From NCBI GenBank assembly GCA_905116865.2, contig CAJHNH020002047.1:1-64000 (forward strand): a stretch of 64,000 nucleotides of DNA. The letters are read 5' to 3'. The notes under the pieces were generated by a model that made no database searches, was not told the origin of the DNA, and worked only from the letters and a program-made list of their open reading frames with translations. This document shows positions 52,931-64,000 of the stretch, piece by piece (position 1 is the first letter of the stretch; every line of letters begins with the position of its first letter). Both the position numbers and the translations under genes were made by a program. The DNA comes from Candidula unifasciata. Its lineage: Eukaryota; Mollusca; Gastropoda; Stylommatophora; Geomitridae.

Positions 52931-53049
52931 CAACTTGAATATGGTTCTAATAACATTTGGCTTTGAGGCTAGGATTGACTAGCAGGCGGTGCAGAATCAG
53001 ACATTCAACAACTGACAATTCATGCTCATTTTATGTAATTATTTATAAA

Positions 53050-53505
53050 CATGTCTCTGTGAGAGTCAGAACAAGCATAGGGGGTTCATGGCGAAAGCAA
53101 ATAACAGCTGCTTGGTGCAACAAAGCTAGGCATATCAGACCACAATTTTTAGTTTTAGAATGGAGGTGAAGCCAGTCACTGCAGCCTTCTCCTGGCATGA
53201 GAACCACATGTGCAGACACGTTGTGATTGTAACTGACTCTCAGAGATAGGTGGAGACATGCATGCTCTATGCAAAGTGGCAAACATCACTTCAAAGGTGG
53301 CAGGAAGTTAGCGTCCTTTGGATATTTTCTCACTCATGTGGGTTTACTGGGAAATGGACAAACAGGCAGACTGCTTGGTTGTGCACCACTTTGGGAGTGA
53401 AATGATGCGTGATAAGCTAGATGTTGTCAGAGACCTTTGGGAGTGTGTGAATAATGGGAAAGCATAGATAGATCGTTAGGAGGTGAGCAGGGGATCTGGC
53501 TGACA
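53050..53505 (+). mobile_element. RNase H-domain retroelement remnant (copy 3 intron)
   Basis: Orthologous to 16120-16570. Confidence 0.55.
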
Positions 53506-54150
53506 CTGACCACTTGCAAACTTTTCTTTTTGGATGACCACAGAGGCGTGTAGAGAGGACCTGACCAGCATGAGTCCTGGTCCTGTCACAATATGTGGTT
53601 CAGCACTGATGCATCCATCCCAGGCACAGTCTTAATATATATATAAATATATGATACACACATATACATACACACACTGATGAGACTATGCACTGGTCAT
53701 ATTGTAATAAACTCGGTTTTTATCCTTGCAGCCCAAAGAAGCAGCTGTGACAGTCCCTCCCCCACCGAACCGAATCTTCATCGGTGGATTATCCAGAAAT
53801 ACCACGGACGAAGACCTACGTGAGGCCTTTGGGAGGTTTGGGGAGATCACGGACGTCACGTGTATAATATATGAAAAAAACAAAAAAGACACAGCCAACA
53901 AATTCAAAGGATATGGCTTTGTCATATTCGCACAATGTGACAGTATGGACAGAGTCCTGCGTAAGTTATAGTTTTGTTGATATTGACTGCAAAATTATGT
54001 TTTTTCTCTCTGTAAATTTCACTTAATACCTGTAGTCAAGTAAAAATGTTAGGCTAGAGGGCAGATTTCATTGCACTGGTTTTTATCCAGTACACCTCAT
54101 TCTCTCTTTGCTAAACTGCTGCTGCTTGTCAGCCTTTGATGCTGTTACAG

Positions 54151-54305
54151 AGGAGCGTCCCCACTGCCGAAAATTAGATGCAGGCAAAGCAGTTGAAACC
54201 CATCAGAGATTCGACCCTTTCCCAGTCGGCACACAGCCCGAGGGTTCTATCAAAAACCACCACGTACTAGGTTTTCACATCGAGCTGGCAAATTACGCCG
54301 CTTAA
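54151..54305 (+). other. Conserved open segment after RRM2 exon (unidentified)
   Basis: Behind an acceptor-like gttacag, 51 codons read ERPHCRKLDAGKAVETHQRF ... ELANYAA to a stop. The same segment is open in unit 4 (58070-58221, one codon shorter by an in-frame 3-bp deletion) and starts with a nonsense codon in unit 2 (50225-50379). It fits exon c's phase but resembles no RRM end as well as 20755-20823 does. Function unknown. Confidence 0.3.
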
Positions 54306-54430
54306 CTAAAGTCACAAACAAAACGATTCTCACGGACTGACGGGGCTAGTCGCCAGCCGTCTGAGAATGTTTGGAATGTCACGTAGACCCAATTAGATTG
54401 ACAATTTTCCAGTAACACCTGGTAATTAAT

Positions 54431-55707
54431 TTAGTTTTGTTTGGCAACATGCAATAGTTATACCATTGTGGAAGAACAAAGGAAGCAAGCGAGAATGCGG
54501 TCAATACCGAGGCATCTCTCTTTTAAGCCATGTTGGCAAAATGTATGCCAAGATAATAGAAACAAGACTGAGACCAGTAATAGAACCACAGCTGGCAGAA
54601 GAACAGATGGGATTTAGGAGAAATAGAAGCTGCACAGATGCAATCTTCACACTTAAACAGTTAATAGAAAAGAACATTGAATACAATAAGAACTTATTTG
54701 TGGCCTTCGTAGACCAGGAAAAGGCATTTGACAGAGTCGACAGACAATTATTATGGAAAGTAATGGCAAGATATGGAGTAAGCGAACACCTCATTGAAGT
54801 GTGCAAAATTGTATACAGGGATTGTAGAAATGTAGTTAGAATAAACAGGGAACATCTCATCCATTCACAGTAACATCTGGAGTAAGACAGGGGTGTGTCT
54901 TATCACCACTGCTGTTTATCACCTACATCGACAGTATATGCAAGAATGCCAAGCCCATGAATGAAAATGTTAGTAAGATCAACGAATTACTCTTTGCAGA
55001 TGACCAGGCCTTGATAGCAGAAAGAGCCATGAAATTGCAACAACATCTAACATCCATGAATGAAGAATGTAAAGCAAATAATATGAGAATCAACACTGAA
55101 CAGACAGAAGTAATGTCAATAGGAAAAAAGAAGACAGATCTAAACATAGCAATAGAGAACAAAGGCATTAAACAGGCATCTGAGTTTAAATATCTGGGAA
55201 CTACATTTACCGAAGATGGGAAATTGGATAAAGAAATTAATATTAGATGCAGTAAAGCAAACCAAGTATTGTGACAGCTAGCCCCCCTCTTACAGCATAA
55301 GACAATCCTAATCAGCATAAAGAGACATCTTATTCAAAGCATATTTATTCCAACTCTGTGCGACCAGTGCCAGACATGGTCACTCACAACAAACCATAAA
55401 AAAAAATTAGTAACCATGGAAATGAAATGTCTGAGAAGGGCTGTAGGAGTGACCATAAGAGATAAGATCAGGAATGAGATCATAAGAGAAAAAGTCGGCA
55501 CAGAACCAATTCTAAATTACATATAAAGACAGCAAGTGAAATGGTTTGCCCACTTAGAGAGAATGCCTTGTGACACCATACCATACAAAGCATACATGGA
55601 AAGAGAAGAAGGTCGTAGAGCAAGAGGTAGACCAAGAACAATATGGAAGGATAACATGAGAGAAGCTCTACAACAGCACGATGTGCCTATGGTCGAGGCG
55701 GCCATAG
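54431..55707 (+). mobile_element. Non-LTR reverse transcriptase (unit 3 copy)
   Basis: Same element and same frame breaks as 50505-51785, including the stop after HLIHSQ. Cut at the same base by the unit junction. Confidence 0.85.
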
Positions 55708-56624
55708 TTCTTTTTCTTTCATCATATGTTTCCAATAAGGGAACTATAGAAAACAATGCATACACTTTTTTTAATACAGTTTATCTTCAGGGCAAGCAGT
55801 GCTATAGCAGATGGTAGTTATGTTATGCTTTGTGTTAACACTGTGTTAGAATAAATGTAATGTAAAGTCACAGTTTAAGTGTGTTTCGCCTCTTTGCGTC
55901 TTAGGCAGCGGAGCCCAAATTGTCAACCGCGGCCAGCTCATCAGCCAGCAGTCGCGAGGATAATAGGGACCCCCAGCTGGAGGTTCAGCAAAGAAAGTTG
56001 TTTTGTTGCAGACTCACTAATGCAACCATGGAGGGCCATCTACGAGCCCATTTTGGGCTATATGGTCCGATTGAATCTTGTATTATTCTCTGCGACCCTT
56101 ACACGAAAAAGTAGGACAAACTAGGAAGAAGAAGAAAACAATGATCAATACCAAGATGGAATGTGCAGTATTTATGTGCTGCATTTGTTGTTCTATGTTC
56201 AGTGATGTGTAGTCAGTGAAAGTTAGTCTCATTTACATTGCAGGTCAAGACACTTCAGATTTGTGACCTTCAAAGACGTTGAGAGTCTTGAAAGAGCGCT
56301 AGCCGCTCAGCCACACTCCGTACTAAAGACAATGATTGGAGTCAGGAGGGCTATGCCCAGATTTTTTTTTTACTTTACAAACATTTAGCTGCTGATAGTT
56401 TCAATCACTTGATCTGTATTCTTAAATAACTGTATTAAAGAGGAGTTCAATGGTAAAGATTTGTTCTCTTCCTCCAATGTCTCTGGACATGAAACTTCTT
56501 AGTGCTCACTGGCTGCAAACTTCAGCCCTGGTTGTTGGTCTCCTTCTTGATAATATTTGACTAGTAGTGGGCCTATTTGAACAAGCATTTGTGCAACTTA
56601 AATAAAAAGTAAAAATTAACGGAC

Positions 56625-56850
56625 TTTTTTTCCACACCTCTGGGGGTATAGGGCTAGACCTAAATTTTTATAGACAAATCGGCACAAAATGGGCGATGTA
56701 ATCAGCATGCACCGGTACTCACTCGAGGCTGTGTCGACCTGGAAGCCAAGGTTTTTTTCAAAAATAGTTCGTCTCCGCCAGGGAGCGAACCCACAACCTT
56801 CCGATCTGCGGCGAGCGTCCAGCCGATCGGCCAAGGCGGCTCCCGCAACT
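56625..56850 (-). repeat. tRNA-derived SINE (copy 4 intron)
   Basis: Orthologous position to 15775-16020. Confidence 0.75.
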
Positions 56851-56964
56851 TGAATATGGTTCTAATAACATTTGGCTTTGAGGCTAGGATTGACTAGCAG
56901 GCGGTGCAGAATCAGACATTCAACAACTGACAATTCATGCTCATTTTATGTAATTATTTATAAA

Positions 56965-57415
56965 CATGTCTCTGTGAGAGTCAGAACAAGCATAGGGGGC
57001 TCATGGCGAAAGCAAATAACAGCTGCTTGGTGCAACAAAGCTAGGCATATCAGACCACAATTTTTAGTTTTAGAATGGAGGTGAAGCCAGTCACTGCAGC
57101 CTTCTCCTGGCATGAGAACCACATGTGCAGACACGTTGTGATTGTAACTGACTCTCAGAGATAGGTGGAGACATGCATGCTCTATGCAAAGTGGCAAACA
57201 TCACTTCAAAGGTGGCAGGAAGTTAGCTGGATATTTTCTCACTCATGTGGGTTTACTGGGAAATGGACAAACAGGCAGACTGCTTGGTTGTGGACCACTT
57301 TGGGAGTGAAATGATGCGTGATAAGCTAGATGTTGTCAGAGACCTTTGGGAGTGTGTGAATAATGGGAAAGCATAGATAGATCGTTAGGAGGTGAGCAGG
57401 GGATCTGGCTGACAC
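56965..57415 (+). mobile_element. RNase H-domain retroelement remnant (copy 4 intron)
   Basis: Orthologous to 16120-16570, with a small deletion at about 57226. Confidence 0.55.
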
Positions 57416-58346
57416 TGACCACTTGCAGACTTGTCTTTTTGGATGACCACAGAGGCGTGTAGAGAGGACCTGACCAGCATGAGTCCTGGTCCTGTCACAA
57501 TATGTGGTTCAGCACTGATGCATCCATCCCAGCCACAGTCTTTATATACATATATATATATATACACACATATATATACATACACACACATGCTGATGAG
57601 ACTATGCACTTGTCATATTGTAATAAACTTGGTTTTTATCCTTGCAGCCCAAAGAAGCAGCAGTGAAAGTCCCTCCCCCACCGAACCGAATCTTCATCGG
57701 TGGATTATCCAGAAATACCACGGACGAAGACCTACGTGAGGCCTTTGGGAGGTTTGGGGAGATCACTGACGTCACGTGTATAATATATGAAAAAAACAGA
57801 AAAGACACAGCCAACAAATTTAAAGGATATGGCTTTGTCACATTTGCACAATGTGACAGTATGGACAGAGTCCTGCGTAAGTTATAGTTTTGTTGATATT
57901 GACTGCAAAATTATGTTTTTTTTCTCTCTGTAAATTTCACTTAAATACCTGTAGTCAAGTAAAAATGTTAGGCTAGAGGGCAGATTTCATTGCACTGGTT
58001 TTTATCCAGTACACCTCATTCTCTCTTTGCTAAACTGCTGCTGCTTGTCAGCCTTTGATGCTGTTACAGAGGAGCGTCCCCACTGCCGAAAATTAGATGC
58101 AGGCAAAGCAGTTGAAACCCAGAGATTCGACCCTTTCCCAGTCGGCACACAGCCCGAGGGTTCTATCAAAAACCACCACGTACTAGGTTTTCACATCGAG
58201 CTGGCAAATTACGCCGCTTAACTAAAGTCACAAACAAAACGATTCTCACAGACTGACGGGGCTAGTCGCCAGCCGTCTGAGAATGTTTGGAATGTCACGT
58301 AGACCCAATTAGATTGACAATTTTCCAGTAACACCTGGTAATTAAT

Positions 58347-59700
58347 TTAGTTTTGTTTGGCAACATGCAATAGTTATACCATTGTGGAAGAACAAAGGAA
58401 GCAAGCGAGAATGCGGTCAATACCGAGGCATCTCTCATTTAAGCCATGTTGGCAAAATGTATGCCAAGATAATAAAAACAAAACTGAGACCAGTAATAGA
58501 ACCACAGCTGGCAGAAGAACAGATGGGATTTAGGAGAAATAGAAGCTGCACAGATGCAATCTTCACACTTAAACAGTTAATAGAAAAGAACATAGAATAC
58601 AATAAGAACTTATTTGTGGCCTTCGTAGACCAGGAGAAGGCATTTGACAGAGTCGACAGACAATTATTATGGAAAGTAATGGCAAGATATGGAGTAAGCG
58701 AACACCTCATCGAAGTGTGCAAAAGTTTATACAGGGATTGTAGAAATGTAGTTAGAATAAACAGGGAACATCTCATCCATTCACAGTAACATCTGGAGTA
58801 AGACAGGGGTGTGTCTTATCACCACTGCTGTTTATCACCTACATCGACAGTATATGCAAGAATGCCAAGCCCATGAATGAAAATGTTAGTAAGATCAACG
58901 AATTACTCTTTGCAGATGACCAGGCCTTGATAGCAGATACAGCCATGAAATTGCAACAACATCTAACATCCATGAATGAAGAATGTAAAGCAAATAATAT
59001 GAGAATCAACACTGAACAGACAGAAGTAATGTCAATAGGAAAAAAGAAGACAGATCTAAACATAGCAATAGAGAACAAAGGCATTAAACAGGCATCTGAG
59101 TTTAAATATCTGGGAACTACATTTACTGAAGATGGGAAATCGGATAAAGAAATTAATATTAGATGCAGTACAGCAAACCAAGTATTGTGACAGCTAGCCC
59201 CCCTCTTACAGCATAAGACAATCCTAATCAGCACAAAGAGACATCTTATTCAAAGCATATTTATTCCAACTCTGTGCGACCAGTGCCAGACATGGTCACT
59301 CACAACAAACCATTAAAAAAAATTAGTAACCATGGAAATGAAATGTCTGAGAAGGGCTGTAGGAGTGACCTTAAGAGATAAGATCAGGAATGAGATCATA
59401 AGAGAAAAAGTCGGCAAAGAACCAATTCTAAATTACATATAAAGACAGCAAGTGAAATGGTTTGCCCACTTAGAGAGAATGCCTTGTGATACCATACCAT
59501 ACAAAGCATACATGGAAAGAGAAGAAGGTCGTAGAGCAAGAGGTAGATAAAGAACAAGATGGAAGGATAACATGAGAGAAGCTCTACAACAGCACGATGT
59601 GCCTATGGTCGAGGCGGCCAGAAGAGCCAGAAACAGAACCTTATATCTCCCTCGACACCCACAGCGGTAAAAGAGGAAGTGAAGAAGAAGAATTAATTTA
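58347..59700 (+). mobile_element. Non-LTR reverse transcriptase (unit 4 copy) with native 3' end
   Basis: Same RT as in units 2 and 3 with the same breaks. Beyond ggcggcca it continues RRARNRTLYLPRHPQR, stop, and a gaagtgaagaagaagaa tail ending about 59695. This shows where the element originally ended and that the earlier units are truncated versions. Confidence 0.85.
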
Positions 59701-59770
59701 GTACATTAAACTTTGGTGGGAAAGGAACTTTCCATCGTAGTTAACCAATGAAATGTTTAAAAACAGATCA

Positions 59771-60295
59771 TGTGACATGCCGGCCCCTGCAGAATATTAC
59801 CAACAGGAGAATAAGAAATTGGTTAGTGAGTTCGCAGCAGTGGTACATGTTGAACGCTGACTACCGGACGGGAAGCTGGAAATCGACAAGACTGTGGTAC
59901 GACAGTGACAGGCCAGAGAATAGAAGTTCTAGTAGTTACAAGAAAGGAAGGATGGCCAACCGCCATTCTAACCTCTTACGGCACGCTTGATAAAAAGGAG
60001 GTCGTAACGGACGGACGAACAGAGATGACTACAATGCTTCATCGGTGGAGGGGCTTATCTACGTGTAGTTTTTTAACTAGTGTGCAGAGTTGCCAGAGAG
60101 ACGATTCTTTGGACAAGTAGGATTATTACAAGACGTGACTAAAGACGGGACACGAGAACGTATGTACTGTGTGTTGTTTTTGTCGTGCCAATCAAGATGT
60201 GCTTCAGCGCCCGCTTAAAGAAATAAACAGACGATACTATTTCAATTCACGGCCTTTAACTCATTACGGTAGTGTGTAGCGTATGGATGTCCACA
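59771..60295 (+). repeat. Candidate 5' LTR of second gypsy element
   Basis: Starts TGTGACAT and ends ATGTCCACA (imperfect inverted ends). An AATAAA lies at 60220-60225, about 70 bases before the end. It precedes a leader and Gag by a plausible distance. The partner LTR would lie outside the window, so this is unproven. Confidence 0.4.
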
Positions 60296-60864
60296 AAGTG
60301 GGTATGCAGTATAGGGGGGACACAGCCTTTACAGCACTATCCCATCACGTTCATGGTCGTAGACATAGTCGAGCACAACATCTAGCCTGGGCGACTATTC
60401 AGGCAGGACACTGCCACATGAAGAGGTAGAGCTGTGAATTGGTGCCGCTTTCCCAGTATTTTCAAAAATTTATAAATTTTCAACGGTTTGAGGAGCTATG
60501 AATTGTTTTCACTCTCACAGGATTTTCAAAATACTGACATTGTTTTTTTTTAACCCTGAAGAAACTGCTATGATAGTTTTAATCATATAAGATACTCCGA
60601 TTGTAGCTGAGAAGATCGGATTAAATATGATTATTAGAAGATTATAGTGCATAATGAAAAAGAAGTAACAGTAGTTAATAGTATCCCGAATCCCTAGATA
60701 GTTTTGTGCCGGATTCGACAGTTTCAACAAGGGAGAAATACTCGATAATATTTTTATAAGCTCTGTTGTGAGCAGTATATTGTTGGGCGTGGAGAATTGT
60801 TATTTCTCCTGTGATTAACACTGATTAATTGTGGCGTTTTGTTAATTCACTATTATACTCCGAT
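60296..60864. other. Leader-like sequence
   Basis: No coding signal. Contains an imperfect ~45-bp direct repeat (gagctgtgaattg ... ttttcaaaaat at about 60428 and 60491) and a tRNA-primer-like TGGTGCCGCTTTCCC at about 60440. Confidence 0.35.
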
Positions 60865-61500
60865 ATGGCGGAAGGAGGAGAAGAGTGTCCTATGTACCTT
60901 ACCCTGCATGAAGTGGGAATGGTAGTAAACGGATTGGACTTGTCGATTAGACAACAGGGCATTGGGTCAAACATAGAACACTGAGGGGGACCCCAGGAAA
61001 TTTAAAAAGTGGATAAGTGCTATAGAGAAGTATGCTGACCTGGTGGGAGCTACACTTTGAGAAACGTACCATTGCATACGCTACTCCGAAGCCGCCGGTC
61101 GCAGACCATATAGAAAATTAGAGAGTAATGAACAGGAGTCACGGGTAGATTTCAAGAATGATCTTGCTAGAAAGTATGCTGAAATCACGGACCCACAATA
61201 TGCGTTTTCCGTGCTTAGACAGGCAAAGCAACAGAGGGGAGAAAGTGTGCAACTCTTTTCAGACAGGCTAGTGAATCTGGCCGAAGAAGCCTTCCTGGGG
61301 CAGGATATTCAAGCGGAGGAAGTTGAGACCGTACTTGTAAATATTTTCATAGATGCCCTTCAATCGGATATTTTGAAATTTTACCTTGTGCGTCTGAATC
61401 CAAGAAAGCTAGCCCAGGCGGTGAATGCGGTGAACTAGACCAGTCTCATCAACTGCTCTGTTTTAAATGTGGCCTACCAGGTCACATGGCGAAATTTTGT
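60865..61500 (+). pseudogene. Gag with CCHC knuckle (second gypsy element)
   Basis: Begins MAEGGEECPMYLTLHEVGMV, then several frame breaks. The open stretch 61211-61438 has RQAKQQRGESVQLFSDRLV, a capsid-type helix pattern. After a stop, CFKCGLPGHMAKFC at 61459-61500 is a perfect CX2CX4HX4C nucleocapsid knuckle. Broken by at least three stops or shifts. Confidence 0.75.
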
Positions 61501-61829
61501 CCAGGTAACATGACAGCACAGACAGCAACACACGGCTACAGCAGAACACGAGATCCAGCAGCAGCCCAGAATTACACCAACAGAAGAAGGGAACAGACAC
61601 CGAGACTGAGCAGCACACCACGAGCGGGAAACAAGAACCCCACTCCGTAAGCGGAGCCGAGCAGGGTGGGAAAGAAGTTGAGGCTCCTGACTTAGTTATG
61701 CATGTCCAGCGAGGTGTTAGGAACTATAAACACGTTACACACTTCCAACACAGAGGGAACTTGAGAAGACACGGAACTACATCTGACACTATGCCATCGA
61801 GTACAGTTAGAGACCCAAGCTCCTGTGTG

Positions 61830-62386
61830 GTTATAATGGTAAACAAAAGATACGTGCTTTGGTTGATTCAGGAGCCGAGGTCAGTCTTCTTAAGTAATCA
61901 GTATTCAGATCCATGCAAAATAAAGTTGAGTTGCAGTTTACACATCACACAACTAGTCTACAGGCTGTAACAGATGACCCACTCAGGGTTATTGGAAAAG
62001 CTACACTGACATTCAAGGTAGGAGCATTAGAGTTAAAACATTCATTTTTCGTCGTCAAACACAGCAGGTCAATGATCTTAGGACGAGAATTCTTAACCAA
62101 GCATGGCGCCCGAGTGTACTTCGACCTGAAGAAGCTAAGGATCGGGGACACTTACGTTGACCTTGAGGATGATATACATATTGCCTCCTTGATTAGAGTT
62201 AAGAAGACAAGTGTTTTAAAGCCGCAGTCAGTGAACTTGGTGATCGCTGGTTTAAATCGAAGCCCATTCTTTAGACCAGGTCAAACGGTCAGAACAACAG
62301 AATTAGATACAGACATCTTAGGAGAACCTGGACTTATGGTCCCAGATGGCCTTGTCAAATTGGGGAAAGCGAGAAAATTCCCATAA
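61830..62386 (+). pseudogene. Aspartic protease (second gypsy element)
   Basis: Active site VDSGAEVSLL at about 61862-61891 in one frame, stopped soon after. The rest continues from about 61913 in another frame with VIGKATLTFKVG and SMILGREFLTKHGARVYFD (the ILGxDFL-type element of gypsy proteases). Frameshifted, so inactive. Confidence 0.7.
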
Positions 62387-63168
62387 TGATACTGAACAAT
62401 ACTGGCAAAACCATGAAGTTAAAGAAAGGCTATGTCATTTCCAGTGTTGAAGGAACTAAGAATACAAACGGAGGTCCCACTGATCAAGAAATACGTACCG
62501 GTCAACGACAGCACAGAACGTTGCAAGCGAGAAGACCTCAGCAGCATATCGCAAGAAAGAGCAAAAGATGTCAACATGCAGTCCAAGGACAAGATAACAA
62601 TGTTATGAGTTTCTGTCTAAGAAAACAAGAAAGAAGTAGAAATTGCAGACCAAAGAGCACCTATGACTCCTACGAATCAAGAGGAGGAACGCATGACAGC
62701 AGACAGTCCAAGCAAGCTTGTCACCACAGAGACGTGAATTATGAAAGTGAGCCAGAGTTGGTTGGTTGACAAAATGCAAGAATAAATGCCACTTGGTGTT
62801 ATCCAAGCTGTCGGAACCAATAGCTTCACGAGAAACATACCGTTGAAAATACTCCGCCAAACAAGATTACGGTAGTGGCAGTTAGCCAAGGGAGATATCT
62901 AAACAGATCCAGATGGACGAATAAACCAAACAACGTGCAGTCAGGTAGCCTCACAAGGAGATACCATTATGCACATCAAAGGAAACAAATACGAACCGAC
63001 AATGAGAGAGAACAAGATGACGTGCAACTGAACACTAACAAAAGAAGATACATTAATGAGAACTATAAAAGAGATCCACAAATAAGTGAAGAGAGAAAGC
63101 AAGAAATACTGCAACAGTTGAAGTCAAATTCCCCTCAAAAGTTAATGGAGAAATTTGCATTAAAAAAA
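62387..63168 (+). other. Protease-RT linker region of second gypsy element
   Basis: Basic, Arg/Gln/Ser-rich open pieces in two frames without domains; corresponds to the usual gypsy linker. Confidence 0.45.
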
Positions 63169-64000
63169 TTATGATGTTTTTGCCTTGAGTGATAAGGAGC
63201 TAGGAAGAACAGAGACTGTGCATATGGAAATAGATACGGAAAATCATGAACCAATCAGCTTGAGACCCTACAGAACTCCATTGAAGAATATATAAATAGT
63301 AGAGAAAGCAATTGAGGACATGTTGAAGGCAGGAATAATTCAAAGACCTAGATCACCGTGGTCATCACCCATTGTCATAGTTACAAAGAAAGATGGCTCT
63401 CATAGATGTTGTTGTGACTATAGGGCGTTAAACAAAATAACCAAGATTATCTCCAGTCATAGATATTTTAGGACTCCTGAACAAATCAACATATTTCACC
63501 ACCTTGGATGCTAGATCAGGTTTTTGGTGTATTCCAATGTCACCGAATGCAAGAGAAAAGAGCTCATTTTCCACACACATTGGCTCGTTTGAGTGGTTGC
63601 GCATGCCTTTAAGGCTTCGCGGATCGCCAGCCACCTATAGTTCCTCATGGATAAAATGTTAAGTGGTATGCAGAAGTACGCATTAGCTTATGTTAACATT
63701 TTGGTCTATACATCAGGCACTGTAGAAGATTACCTCGAACATGTAGAGAAAGTGTTCAACCGACTCAGAGAACATTCAGTAAAGCTCAAGCTGAGTAAAT
63801 GTGAATTTCTGAAAACAGAAGTCAAGTATCTGGGATTTCTGATAAATAGAGATGGAGTTAAACCGGATGAAGAGAAAGTAAGAGCTATCAGAAAGCTCCC
63901 CCATCCAACAACAGTGAGAGAGGTTAGAGGATTCATTGGCATGTGTGGATACTACAGATGCTTCATTCCGAATTTCTCACAAATAGGGAACCAATTATCA
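63169..64000 (+). pseudogene. Reverse transcriptase (second gypsy element), cut by window end
   Basis: Ty3/gypsy RT in order: [40 protein letters not shown], then after shifts [15 protein letters not shown] (first catalytic Asp), FEWLRMPLRL, MDKMLSGMQKYALAYVNILV, LKLSKCEFLKTEVKYLGFLI and IRKLPHPTTVREVRGFIGMC. The YxDD box at 63689-63700 reads YVNI, so both catalytic Asp are lost; there are also a stop and frameshifts. It continues beyond 64000. Confidence 0.85.

Larger units (their letters stand above)
52074..54305 (+). pseudogene. RRM gene copy 3 (pseudogene)
   Basis: Exon a survives from about 52074 to 52192 (MFCCRLTNETMEGHLRAHFG, LCDPYTKK); its 5' end (about 51976-52050) is scrambled. Exon b (52326-52446) has RNP1 SRHFRFVTF and no donor. 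Exon c (53732-53960) is fully open with its donor (RNP2 IFIGGL, RNP1 KGYGFVIF, Thr to Ile). Lesions outside RRM2 make a full protein unlikely. Confidence 0.8.
51786..55707. repeat. Tandem unit B3 (about 3.9 kb)
   Basis: From ttctttttctttcatcatatg to the next RT cut point. The same order as the preceding unit (47500-51785): exon a, exon b, SINE, RNase H remnant, exon c, open segment, RT. Confidence 0.9.
55905..58221 (+). pseudogene. RRM gene copy 4 (pseudogene, best preserved of the array)
   Basis: Exon a 55905-56110 has acceptor and donor. Exon b 56244-56362 has RNP1 SRHFRFVTF and no donor. Exon c 57648-57876 is intact with both splice sites (RNP2 IFIGGL, RNP1 KGYGFVTF). Loss of the exon-b donor and the missing RRM2 end (no match to 20755-20823 before the RT) argue against function, though exon c could still be spliced. 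Confidence 0.8.
55708..59700. repeat. Tandem unit B4 (about 3.9 kb), last unit
   Basis: Same order as B3 but the RT continues past the cut point to its natural 3' end. Confidence 0.9.

Noticed and set aside
1..64000. A novel defence or biosynthetic system
   Set aside because: No cluster of unknown conserved genes exists; nearly all coding signal is retroelement or RRM-gene derived.

Overview
This is a repeat-dominated stretch of an animal nuclear genome. The evidence is spliced exons with consensus GT/AG sites, tRNA-derived SINEs, several non-LTR retrotransposon families, Ty3/gypsy-type LTR elements, a piggyBac-type DNA element and long mini- and microsatellites. The mix of RNase H-bearing non-LTR elements and tRNA SINEs suggests a lophotrochozoan invertebrate, perhaps a mollusc. 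That placement is inference; no host gene seen here fixes the species.

Layout. 1-4700 holds decayed non-LTR tails and a nest of DNA elements: a piggyBac-type element with TTAA ends sits inside one arm of a long inverted repeat. 4780-10035 (segment A1) is a non-LTR reverse transcriptase/RNase H element embedded in CA-rich microsatellite, plus more non-LTR tails and a SINE. An RPL17 pseudogene lies at 10674-10990. From 12585 to about 22270 runs the one convincing host gene: a plus-strand tandem-RRM RNA-binding protein of hnRNP A/B-DAZAP1 type, recovered as six phase-compatible exons. Its introns carry a 45-bp minisatellite of about 29 units, SINEs and RNase H fragments. 22951-31958 is a recent tandem duplication of about 4.5 kb built around arrays of a G-rich 34-bp minisatellite.

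32276-37368 is a second copy of segment A (A2). It is fused to a 5'-truncated LTR of a gypsy-type element (37370-45675) that keeps Gag and protease, has only scraps of RT and RNase H, and shows no integrase. After a short unique piece with a possible transmembrane terminal exon, 46228-59700 repeats segment B: three more copies of the RRM exons in units of about 4 kb. Each unit ends in the same broken non-LTR reverse transcriptase. These copies share lesions (lost exon-2 splice donor, RNP1 Gly to Arg) and look like a pseudogene array. From about 59771 a second, heavily frameshifted gypsy element runs off the right edge.

How it fits together: one ancestral A-B segment was duplicated, the B part was amplified further after a non-LTR insertion, and LTR and satellite sequence now separate the copies. 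Only the 12.6-22.3 kb gene copy looks potentially functional. Everything else is mobile DNA, satellites or decayed duplicates.
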